DNA from: Marinobacter sp. ATCH36
GTDB taxonomy: Bacteria > Pseudomonadota > Gammaproteobacteria > Pseudomonadales > Oleiphilaceae
Reading direction: 5' to 3'
Length of the DNA stretch: 64,000 bases
NCBI RefSeq assembly: GCF_023555055.1
Contig: NZ_JAMJPL010000006.1
Coordinates: forward strand, 62,001-126,000
How positions within the stretch are numbered: position 1 is the first letter of the stretch; every line of letters starts with the position of its first letter. Of the stretch, positions 8,975 to 16,201 are shown piece by piece. The notes beneath the pieces were generated by a model. The model did not search any database and was not told the origin of the DNA. It saw nothing but the letters and a program-made list of their open reading frames with translations. A program made the position numbers and the translations under genes.

Positions 8975-9454
8975 TCACGGATGTTCGCGACGCTCAGTCA
9001 TCTTGTCAGGGGAAACGCCAACAGCGTAATCGTATACCAACTCGCCGCCCAACAAACTGGTAACCGTGATCAACAGACCGGCCAGCAACGAGAGGTAAAG
9101 TCCCCAGGGCAGAATCAGCAGCTCTGGTTCACCCACCCTGAGGAACCAGTTAAGCGTCGCGACGGAAAGCAGCATCACGGCCAGCACTGCGTGACACCAC
9201 GCGGTAATCAGCCGACGGATCTGTTCCACGATGATAAGATCCAACAGTCCTACCGAACCGGAAACCCAGCCCCCAACCACGCCGACACCTGCAAGCCAGA
9301 CACCAGCGCGCGCCCAGAAGAAATCCCCGGTCAGTACGTAGCCGATGTCTGTGGCGATGAGCAACAGCAGGGCAGCCACCGGGAAGTGGATCAGCATGGG
9401 ATGAATCGGGTGACCCAAAATCGACATGCGACTGACAATCTGTCCCTTGGCCAT
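8975..9454 (-). CDS. DUF2231 family membrane protein
   Basis: The protein has about 159 residues and four membrane helices. The HPIHPMLIHFP motif near the N terminus is the signature of DUF2231 proteins and suggests histidine-based metal or haem binding. AAGGG six bases upstream supports ATG 9454. It is antisense to the gap between the CopD-like gene and ctaC and overlaps the uncertain ctaC start region. DUF2231 genes are often seen with haem-copper oxidases; the exact role is unknown. Confidence 0.82.
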   Translation of the reverse strand: MAKGQIVSRMSILGHPIHPMLIHFPVAALLLLIATDIGYVLTGDFFWARAGVWLAGVGVVGGWVSGSVGLLDLIIVEQIRRLITAWCHAVLAVMLLSVATLNWFLRVGEPELLILPWGLYLSLLAGLLITVTSLLGGELVYDYAVGVSPDKMTERREHP

Positions 9455-9505
9455 AATCATCCCTTAACTATTCCGGCACAAAACAGCGGCGCCCGACGAG
9501 CGGAA

Positions 9506-10207
9506 ATAAAAAGAGTAGCAGCCTTCACTGGCCTTGGCACCTGCGGATTACTGACCGGGTGTGAAGGGGCGTTCTCAATACTCTCGCCAGTAGGCCCTAG
9601 CGCCCATTCCGCTGCCTGGTTGTGGTGGGGCATGTTGGGCTGGTTCTCGCTTGTGCTGGTGGCGGTTATCATGCTTTGGCTTTATGCCATCAGACGTTCG
9701 CCCGGGGCCACCTCGGAAGCCCGTGCCAGGCAGGTGCAGAAGCGCTGGATTATCTGGGGCGGCCTGGTACTGCCGATAACCAGTATGGCGGTGATTCTGG
9801 CATTTGGCATTCCCGCCGGTCACCGGATGCTGCCCTTGCCGCTTGATGAAGGCGAAGTCCTGAGAATAAACGTGACAGCGCACCAGTGGTGGTGGGAAGT
9901 GTACTATCCCGAGTCGGACATCACCCTGAAAGATGAGTTACACATCCCCGCCGGTGTGCCCCTTGACCTGCACCTCACCAGCGCTGACGTCATCCATTCG
10001 TTCTGGGTGCCAAGACTGGGTGGCAAGTTGGATATGCTGCCCGGTCGCACCAATGTACTGAGACTGCACGCCGACGAGCCCGGCACCTACCGGGGCCAGT
10101 GTGCGGAGTTTTGCGGAACACAGCATGCCCACATGAAGTTTACGGTTACCGCTCACAGCCCTGAGGATTACCAAACCTGGCTTAGGCAGGAGGCTAGCGA
10201 TGAGTAA
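9506..10207 (+). CDS. ctaC: Cytochrome c oxidase subunit II (CuA subunit), start uncertain
   Basis: Subunit II receives electrons from cytochrome c through the binuclear CuA centre. The CuA ligands are visible in the C-terminal cupredoxin domain: the His of VIHSFW, CAEFC, and the His and Met of THAHMKF-like THAHM. An aromatic patch HQWWWEV precedes them. Two N-terminal membrane helices are present. A lipobox-like LTGC ends a signal peptide that would begin at the non-standard codon ATA 9506. Other possible starts are ATT 9470, GTG 9410 and ATG 9401, and ATG 9632 would remove the signal. There is no C-terminal haem c motif. The stop overlaps ctaD by 8 bases. Confidence 0.88.
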   Translation: MKRVAAFTGLGTCGLLTGCEGAFSILSPVGPSAHSAAWLWWGMLGWFSLVLVAVIMLWLYAIRRSPGATSEARARQVQKRWIIWGGLVLPITSMAVILAFGIPAGHRMLPLPLDEGEVLRINVTAHQWWWEVYYPESDITLKDELHIPAGVPLDLHLTSADVIHSFWVPRLGGKLDMLPGRTNVLRLHADEPGTYRGQCAEFCGTQHAHMKFTVTAHSPEDYQTWLRQEASDE

Positions 10208-12713
10208 CCTGCCAGATCAGGCCAACTGCGAACGAGAGGAACGGCTGGAGCATGTCTGGGCCAACTTGCCCGGTTGGGGGGCTCTGGCGGCGGTCAACCA
10301 CACCTCGGTAGGGCTCCGGTTCATGGCCACCGGCATGGTGTTTTTTCTGATCGGTGGCGTGTTGGCAATGTTGATTCGCACCCAACTCGCGCTGCCTGAA
10401 CAGGAGATCATCGGAGCCAGCGTTTACAACCAGATTTTCACCATGCACGGCACGGTAATGATGTTCCTGTTTGCCATTCCAGTGCTGGAAGGAGCGGCCA
10501 TGTACCTCGTGCCTAAGATGCTTGGCACGCGGGATCTGGTCTTCCCCCGGTTGAGCGCCCTAGGTTACTACTGTTACCTGTTTGGCGGGGTGATTATCCT
10601 GTCCAGTCTGGTGTTTGAGATCGCACCTGACGCCGGCTGGTTTATGTATACGCCTTTGAGTAGCCACACCTATTCGCCGGGGCCGGGTTCGGATTTCTGG
10701 TTGCTGGGCATCACCTTTGTGGAAATTTCCGCGATTTCTGCCGGCGTGGAACTTGTGGTGTCTATCCTGCGTACCCGGGCTAACGGCATGTCCCTCAACA
10801 AGATGCCGATTTTCTGCTGGTACATTCTGGCGATGGCTCTGATGATCGTGTTTGGTTTTCCGCCGCTGATTCTGGGCAGTGTGTTGCTGGAGCTGGAACG
10901 CGCGGCAGGCTTTGTCTTTTTTGAAACCGTCGGCGGTGGTGATCCACTGCTGTGGCAACATCTGTTCTGGTTGTTCGGGCACCCGGAGGTATACATTATC
11001 TTCCTGCCGGCGGCGGGGATCGTTTCCACGCTGATTCCGGTGTTCGCCCGCCATCCGCTGGTGGGGTACCGCTGGATTGTGCTGGGCATAATAACCATGG
11101 GCTTCATCAGCTTTGGCCTGTGGGTCCATCACATGTTTACCGTGGGTATCCCGCAAATGGCCCAGGCGTTCTTCTCGGTCGCCAGTATGTTGGTCGCGAT
11201 TCCCACGGCTATCCAGATTTTCGCCTGGCTGGCGACACTGTGGCAGGGCAAGGTGGTATATCACCTGCCGATGCTCTGGATTATCGGGTTTCTGGTGGTG
11301 TTCGTGTGTGGCGGACTGACCGGGGTGATGCTGGCACTGGTGCCATTCAACTGGCAGGTGCACGATACCCATTTTGTGGTGGCCCACATGCATTACGTAC
11401 TGGTAGGGGGCATGCTGTTTCCGCTGATCGCCGGTTTTTATTACTGGTTGCCTCATGTTTCTGGCCGCATGCCCTCCGATAAAATGGGCCGCTGGGGGTT
11501 CTGGCTGTTTTTCGGGGGCTTCAATGTCACGTTCCTGCTAATGCATCTCACCGGGCTGTTGGGTATGCCCCGGCGGATCTACACTTACGAAGCTGGGCTG
11601 GGGTGGGACTGGCTGAACCTGGTGTCCTCCATTGGTGGCTTCATTATGGCCATCGGTGTGGCAGTCATTATTGTTGATATCGTGCTGCATTTCCGCTTTG
11701 GTCGTCGTGCGGAACAGAACCCCTGGTGTGCGGATACCCTGGAATGGGCCATCCCGATGCCGGTGAATGCCTATAACTTTTCCAGCCTGCCGAATATCAC
11801 GACCCGTCACCCGATGTGGGAGAACCCTGAGCTTATAGAAAGCATTGCAGCCGGTGAGCACGGGCTGGCGGAAGTGCAGAACGTGCGGCGGGATATATAC
11901 GGCTCGGATGCCGTCACCGGAAAGGTTCGGGAAGTGGTGCACCTACCCACCAACTCCTGGCTGCCTCTGTTGACGGCTGTGGTGCTGGCGGTGGTGTGTA
12001 TCAGCCTTCTAATCAAGGCGTATCCCGTTGCTTTGGCAGCAGCGTTACTGGCGCTTGTGCTGGTGTTGCGTTGGGGCTGGGATAACTGTGCACATCCCAG
12101 GGCTGCGCCGGTGCGCGAGGACGATCCGGTGGACCCACCGTTGCATTCCCGTACCTGTGACGGCCCCGGGCTATGGGGCATGGTGGTGAGCCTGATGGCC
12201 AACGGCACACTCTACGTTTCCCTGTTGTTTGGCTGGTTTTATCTCTGGACTGCTGCGCCTCAGTGGTCGAGTCCCGAACAGGGTCGGGTGGCATTGATTC
12301 CCATGGCGATGAGCGGGGTGCTGCTGTCTCTGGCAGTGATGATCTACCGCAATGCCGTCGCCGGGCTGCGCAAAGGTCAGGCTGACGGCCTGACTCTGAA
12401 GCTTTGGGCGGCGGCAGCCCTCGGGTTGGTCCACTGGTGCGTATTGATCTGGATACTGCAGACCTCTGAGTTGCAGCCCACTGAGTTGGCTCACGATGCT
12501 GTATTGATGGTGGCGCTCTACTATTTGCTGCTTCATAGCGGGCTTGCGGTGATTTTCACGATATTACAGGCTCTGCGGGTGAAACTGGGTTATGTCGGCC
12601 CTGAGCTGCCTTATGAGCCGGTCGTGATTCAGCCGTTCTGGGTGTATACCTTCGGCGTTTTCTGGCTCAGTTTTGCTGCCTTCCTGCTGTTGCCGATGGC
12701 ATGGGGTGCATGA
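10200..12713 (+). CDS. ctaD: Fused cytochrome c oxidase subunits I and III
   Basis: The first about 560 residues are subunit I with the haem a ligand His83, CuB ligand and cross-linked pair His261/Tyr265 in GHPEVY (Glu263 also present, as in A-type oxidases), His310/His311, and His396/His398 in the HMHYV segment. Residues from about 640 form a subunit III-like five-helix domain. At 837 residues it matches known I+III fusions. It reduces O2 to water and pumps protons across the inner membrane. Its start overlaps ctaC and its stop overlaps the next gene, so translation is coupled. Confidence 0.94.
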   Translation: MSNLPDQANCEREERLEHVWANLPGWGALAAVNHTSVGLRFMATGMVFFLIGGVLAMLIRTQLALPEQEIIGASVYNQIFTMHGTVMMFLFAIPVLEGAAMYLVPKMLGTRDLVFPRLSALGYYCYLFGGVIILSSLVFEIAPDAGWFMYTPLSSHTYSPGPGSDFWLLGITFVEISAISAGVELVVSILRTRANGMSLNKMPIFCWYILAMALMIVFGFPPLILGSVLLELERAAGFVFFETVGGGDPLLWQHLFWLFGHPEVYIIFLPAAGIVSTLIPVFARHPLVGYRWIVLGIITMGFISFGLWVHHMFTVGIPQMAQAFFSVASMLVAIPTAIQIFAWLATLWQGKVVYHLPMLWIIGFLVVFVCGGLTGVMLALVPFNWQVHDTHFVVAHMHYVLVGGMLFPLIAGFYYWLPHVSGRMPSDKMGRWGFWLFFGGFNVTFLLMHLTGLLGMPRRIYTYEAGLGWDWLNLVSSIGGFIMAIGVAVIIVDIVLHFRFGRRAEQNPWCADTLEWAIPMPVNAYNFSSLPNITTRHPMWENPELIESIAAGEHGLAEVQNVRRDIYGSDAVTGKVREVVHLPTNSWLPLLTAVVLAVVCISLLIKAYPVALAAALLALVLVLRWGWDNCAHPRAAPVREDDPVDPPLHSRTCDGPGLWGMVVSLMANGTLYVSLLFGWFYLWTAAPQWSSPEQGRVALIPMAMSGVLLSLAVMIYRNAVAGLRKGQADGLTLKLWAAAALGLVHWCVLIWILQTSELQPTELAHDAVLMVALYYLLLHSGLAVIFTILQALRVKLGYVGPELPYEPVVIQPFWVYTFGVFWLSFAAFLLLPMAWGA

Positions 12714-13069
12714 TGAAACCCTCTCCGTTTCATCCGTTGAACCTGGTGTTGGGGCTGATTATCTGGGCACTGTGGTTTGTGCTGCTTTATGGCGGGCTGT
12801 CGGTGGGCTGCGCGTTCGCGCCGCCGGGGGCTGAAGCGGGTGCCTGGACCTGGATAAACGCTGTTTCCCTGGCTCTGGCGTTATTTGTGTCGGGCTATTT
12901 ACTGGTGTGTGCCTATGGTTGCTGGAAGGCTTCGCCACCGTCCCATGCTGTCGAAGTTGAGCCCATCAAGACCTTTACCAGCAAAACGTCTGCTGCGGTT
13001 TATCTGGTATCGGCGCTTGCCTCGCTTGCACTGGGGCTGCCCGGAATCCTGCTGCCGCCATGTGTTTGA
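12710..13069 (+). CDS. Small membrane protein of the oxidase cluster
   Basis: About 119 residues with three hydrophobic segments (near 8-30, 45-68 and 88-112). The ATGATG start overlaps the ctaD stop, and its own stop lies within the start of ctaG, so it is translated with the oxidase. It has no motif I recognise. Size and place suggest a subunit IV-like or assembly role, by position only. ATG 12701 is a possible earlier start. Confidence 0.7.
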   Translation: MMKPSPFHPLNLVLGLIIWALWFVLLYGGLSVGCAFAPPGAEAGAWTWINAVSLALALFVSGYLLVCAYGCWKASPPSHAVEVEPIKTFTSKTSAAVYLVSALASLALGLPGILLPPCV

Positions 13070-13875
13070 GTAGTCGCAGTAAGCTGTTGCTTATTATTGT
13101 TCTGCTTGGCCTGGCGACGCCGGTTTTCGGTCATAGTCCAATTAGCAGTGGAGGCGCGGAGCAGTTCACCGCGCTGCTCGGCATGGTTATGTTCGGGATG
13201 GTCTGGTTAACCTATCTGCTCGGCGCACGGCGGGTAACGCCCCATGGGCTGCAAGCCCTGGGCTTTCATAGCACCATGGTTATCGGCTTTGTCGCCCTTT
13301 GGGGACCCCTCGACCATTGGGCGGAAAGCAGCGCTGCAGCGCATATGGTCCAGCACATGATGTTCATGGTGGTGATTGCGCCTTTGTGGGTGTTATCTCG
13401 GCCTTTACCTCAACTCGCGTCGGGTAGCGGAAGGGTGCTCGCTCCGGTGTGGCAACCTATGCTCAAGCTGGTTCAGCATCCGGTTTACATGGCTTACCTT
13501 CACGGTGTGATGGTCTGGCTCTGGCATATTCCCCGGTTTTACATATTGGCACTGGAGAATCCCTGGTGGCACCTGGTGGAGCATGGGTGTTTCCTGATCA
13601 CCGCAGGCCTGTTCTGGTGGGCGGTATTGAAAAGCACCCAGCGCACGGTGGGCTGGGCCTTATTTGCACTGCTTTTTACCCTGATGCATACCGGCTTCCT
13701 GGGGGCGATGCTCACGTTCGCTCAAAGCCCTCTCTATGGAGCCGGTCGCAGCTTGCAGGATCAGCAACTGGCAGGATTAATTATGTGGGTATTGGGGGCT
13801 ATACCGTACCTGCTTGCCGCCGGTTTGGTAGGGTGGCGAGGGTACTGGCAAATGCAACGTCGATGGGGCGGCTGA
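13060..13875 (+). CDS. ctaG: Cytochrome c oxidase assembly protein, caa3 CtaG type
   Basis: A 271-residue multi-helix membrane protein with the conserved HMVQHMMFMVVIAPLWVLSRP core, and with GPLDHWAE before it. This is the CtaG_caa3 family (unrelated to Cox11), which helps assemble the oxidase, probably by supplying copper. It starts inside the end of the preceding small gene and closes the oxidase operon. A cleavable N-terminal signal (about 1-25) may be present. Confidence 0.88.
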   Translation: MCLSSRSKLLLIIVLLGLATPVFGHSPISSGGAEQFTALLGMVMFGMVWLTYLLGARRVTPHGLQALGFHSTMVIGFVALWGPLDHWAESSAAAHMVQHMMFMVVIAPLWVLSRPLPQLASGSGRVLAPVWQPMLKLVQHPVYMAYLHGVMVWLWHIPRFYILALENPWWHLVEHGCFLITAGLFWWAVLKSTQRTVGWALFALLFTLMHTGFLGAMLTFAQSPLYGAGRSLQDQQLAGLIMWVLGAIPYLLAAGLVGWRGYWQMQRRWGG

Positions 13876-13879
13876 CCGC

Positions 13880-13921
13880 CGGTGGACTCGAACAGCGGCA
13901 TAGCCTCTTTCGATTCCACCG
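13880..13921. terminator. Hairpin between convergent ctaG and tusA-like genes
   Basis: Arms of 13 bases (13880-13892 and 13909-13921) pair with one mismatch around a 16-base loop. No T run follows on either strand, so factor-independent termination is unproven. Its place between two convergent transcription units is where a shared terminator is expected. Confidence 0.45.
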
Positions 13922-13964
13922 TGGCTCAAGATGAGCTTACCCGACGCCTACTATCGAACCTCAA

Positions 13965-14204
13965 TTATGCCAAACGGACCCGGTAACGAAGAACGCCAGC
14001 CTCCTCTTCACGTACCCATTCGATCTTGTGACCGGTCAGCTCACAGAATACCTGCAGATCTCGACGGCCGCTGGGGTCATCGGCGAGGAACTCAACCTGC
14101 GTTCCGCTGGGTAAATTCTGAATGCGTTTCTTGAAACGCAATATCGGGAGTGGGCACACCAGACCGATGGCATCGATCTGGTATACTTCTGCCTGATCAG
14201 TCAA
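13965..14204 (-). CDS. TusA/SirA-like sulfur-carrier protein of the formate dehydrogenase operon
   Basis: The TusA-like fold carries the CPLPIL motif whose cysteine holds a persulfide. TTG 14204 is chosen because it gives the typical length of 79 residues and overlaps the stop of the preceding 41-residue gene. ATG 14255 is the alternative and would add an unlikely N-terminal tail. As the last gene of the formate dehydrogenase operon it may supply sulfur for cofactor sulfuration with FdhD, as TusA-like proteins do in related systems. That role is inferred. Confidence 0.8.
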   Translation of the reverse strand: MTDQAEVYQIDAIGLVCPLPILRFKKRIQNLPSGTQVEFLADDPSGRRDLQVFCELTGHKIEWVREEEAGVLRYRVRLA

Positions 14205-14322
14205 GGCGCACACTCTCAGTGCTGGTCTGCTCGGCTGAGGACCAGCCGAACTCATTCAGAACGACCGGTGCGAGAGCGGCGATCACCAAGGCGGCGAGAA
14301 ATCCGGAAATCATGACTTTCAC
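14197..14322 (-). CDS. 41-residue single-helix membrane microprotein between fdhC and tusA
   Basis: GTG 14322 starts inside the fdhC stop (GTGA overlap) and follows an AAAGGAGG ribosome site embedded in the last fdhC codons. The stop overlaps the TTG start of the tusA-like gene. The product is a short Lys-containing N terminus, one hydrophobic helix (about 4-22, ISGFLAALVIAALAPVVL) and a polar tail. Overlap at both ends and the strong ribosome site are the evidence that it is real. I recognise no family. It may be a small subunit or assembly factor for the membrane dehydrogenase. Confidence 0.65.
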   Translation of the reverse strand: MKVMISGFLAALVIAALAPVVLNEFGWSSAEQTSTESVRLD

Positions 14323-15491
14323 GATGATCCTCCTTTGCCCTGTCTGGCCTGAACCTCTTCTACCCACAGGTCGTGGTGTTGGCGGGCCCACTCCAGATCT
14401 ACCTGTCCGTTACCCATGGCATCAAAGGCACCTTCCATCCCGACCGAACCGATGTAGATGTGAGCGATGATGGCCAGCATCATCAGGAACGCTATAATCG
14501 AATGCCAGAGGTTGGCGTACTGCATCTCTTCGTGCGGCGCCAAGGCTGTCGGGAAATCGGTTCCCAGGATGCTGTTCATGACCTCAAAGGTCGAAGCAAA
14601 CATGGGCATCTCAAACGGAAACAGCAGCGACAGGCCTGACAGGGATACTGAAAAGCCCAGCACCATCACAGTCCAGAAGATGATCTTCTGGCCAGCGTTA
14701 AATTTCTTTGATGAGGGATGGGACTTGGTAAAGATGCCACCTCCCGCCTTGAGCCACTGCCAATCCAGCTTGTTGGGGATGTTGTGCGCCACCCACATGC
14801 AGAACGTCATCACCAGGCCCAGCATAAAAGCCCACGCAATGTTGTTGTGAATCCATTTGGCACCAACAGCCAGGGTAGAAAAGGCCTCATGCCCGATCAC
14901 AGGGATCAGGAAGCTTCGCCCCATGAGGGTGACCAGCCCCGTCAGTGCTAACGCGACGAATGAGCCGGCCAATAACCAGTGGCCAAACCGTTCGATGGCC
15001 TTGAATCGTTCAATCTTGGTGCCGGAAGGACCACCGTCGATCATGATTTTGCCGCGAACAAAGTAGAACACCACGAGCAAGGCTATGAATCCGAGGATCG
15101 CTCCGCCGCCATAAGTGATGATGGGGCCTTCCCGTAGTTTGTACCAGGGCATGCCGCCATCCTGGATCAGCACATCGGCCGCGGGGCCTCGGGCCTGGGT
15201 TTTGATGTCAGCTTCGTTATAACGAACGCCGCGCCAGGTATCGGCGTCAGAGACTCCGCCCCGGGTTCCCAGTTGTTCGGTGATTGCAGCAGCATCGGAA
15301 GGATCCCCCAGGTTTTCAGAGCGGAAGCTGTCATCCACTTCCAGCTGTTTCTGACGGGCCATGATGTCTTCCAGGGTTTGAGCGCCCCCGGTGGCAGTCC
15401 GGTCAACCTCTGAGGCTTCTTGCGCAAAGCCAGGATTGACTATCAGCGTCGCCAGTACAAAAACGGCGGCACCCAATGTTTCGAATTTCAT
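14319..15491 (-). CDS. fdhC: Formate dehydrogenase gamma subunit (membrane cytochrome b)
   Basis: This subunit passes electrons from the iron-sulfur subunit to quinone through two b haems. The 390-residue protein has a signal peptide (to about residue 23), a roughly 90-residue soluble extension and then four or more membrane helices with conserved histidines (ERFGHW, AKWIHNN, NLWHS, AHIYIG). ATG 15491 gives the clean signal peptide; more upstream ATGs do not. The long N-terminal extension before the first helix is typical of the FDH3-type gamma subunit. It follows fdhB in the same operon. Confidence 0.92.
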   Translation of the reverse strand: MKFETLGAAVFVLATLIVNPGFAQEASEVDRTATGGAQTLEDIMARQKQLEVDDSFRSENLGDPSDAAAITEQLGTRGGVSDADTWRGVRYNEADIKTQARGPAADVLIQDGGMPWYKLREGPIITYGGGAILGFIALLVVFYFVRGKIMIDGGPSGTKIERFKAIERFGHWLLAGSFVALALTGLVTLMGRSFLIPVIGHEAFSTLAVGAKWIHNNIAWAFMLGLVMTFCMWVAHNIPNKLDWQWLKAGGGIFTKSHPSSKKFNAGQKIIFWTVMVLGFSVSLSGLSLLFPFEMPMFASTFEVMNSILGTDFPTALAPHEEMQYANLWHSIIAFLMMLAIIAHIYIGSVGMEGAFDAMGNGQVDLEWARQHHDLWVEEVQARQGKGGSS

Positions 15492-15577
15492 GAAAGCACT
15501 CCAACGGAACCAACAAAAAGAATTCGTTGCCAGAATCAGTTCCGGGGCCCTGAGGCCCCGGAATACAACAGCCTGAT

Positions 15578-16186
15578 TTATGCTCCCTTCTTCTCGTAGG
15601 CTGTGCCCCATCCCCATGCACCGGAACCGAATCCACGGTTCACTACGCGCTGGCGATAGATGTCCGCCACCTCGTTGCCATCACCGGCCAAAAGGGCTTT
15701 GGTCGAGCACATTTCCGCACAGATTGGCAATTTGCCCTCCGCAATACGGTTGCGCCCGTACTTGGAAAACTCGGTCGTTGAGTTGTCTTCTTCAGGACCA
15801 CCTGCACAAAACGTGCATTTGTCCATCTTGCCACGGCTGCCAAAGTTGCCCGCTTGCGGGAACTGGGGCGCGCCGAAGGGGCAAGCATAAAAACAATAGC
15901 CACAACCGATGCACAGATCCTTGGAGTGCAGCACCACACCGTCTTCCGTCTGGTAGAAGCAATCCACTGGGCAGACGGCCATACAGGGCGCGTCTGAACA
16001 GTGCATGCAAGCTACCGAGATTGAACGTTCGCCGGGTTTTCCATCTTCGATGGTGACGACGCGTCGACGGTTGATGCCCCAGGGGACTTCGTGCTCATTC
16101 TTGCAGGCCGTTACGCAGGCATTGCATTCGATGCAGCGCTCGGCATCGCAAAGGAACTTTGCGCGTGCTTTTCCTTCCAGTGCCAT
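15578..16186 (-). CDS. fdhB: Formate dehydrogenase beta subunit (4 x [4Fe-4S])
   Basis: A 202-residue ferredoxin-like protein with cysteine groups CIECNACVTAC, CMHCSDAPCMAVCP, CIGCGYCFYACP and CTFC plus a later Cys pair. Together they bind four [4Fe-4S] clusters and wire FdhA to the membrane subunit. The length matches FDH3-type beta subunits, which lack the C-terminal anchor helix of E. coli FdnH. It has no signal of its own and is expected to be exported with FdhA through its Tat signal. Confidence 0.94.
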   Translation of the reverse strand: MALEGKARAKFLCDAERCIECNACVTACKNEHEVPWGINRRRVVTIEDGKPGERSISVACMHCSDAPCMAVCPVDCFYQTEDGVVLHSKDLCIGCGYCFYACPFGAPQFPQAGNFGSRGKMDKCTFCAGGPEEDNSTTEFSKYGRNRIAEGKLPICAEMCSTKALLAGDGNEVADIYRQRVVNRGFGSGAWGWGTAYEKKGA

Positions 16187-16201
16187 GTTATGTACCTCTT
16201 A

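Noticed and set aside
8939..9469. N-terminal extension of ctaC to 8939
   Set aside because: The extra 170 residues are low-complexity Gln/His-rich and antisense to the DUF2231 gene.
10560..11456. 298-residue frame antisense to ctaD
   Set aside because: It is a shadow of a highly conserved GC-rich oxidase gene, has an odd His/Gln/Arg-rich composition and no ribosome site.
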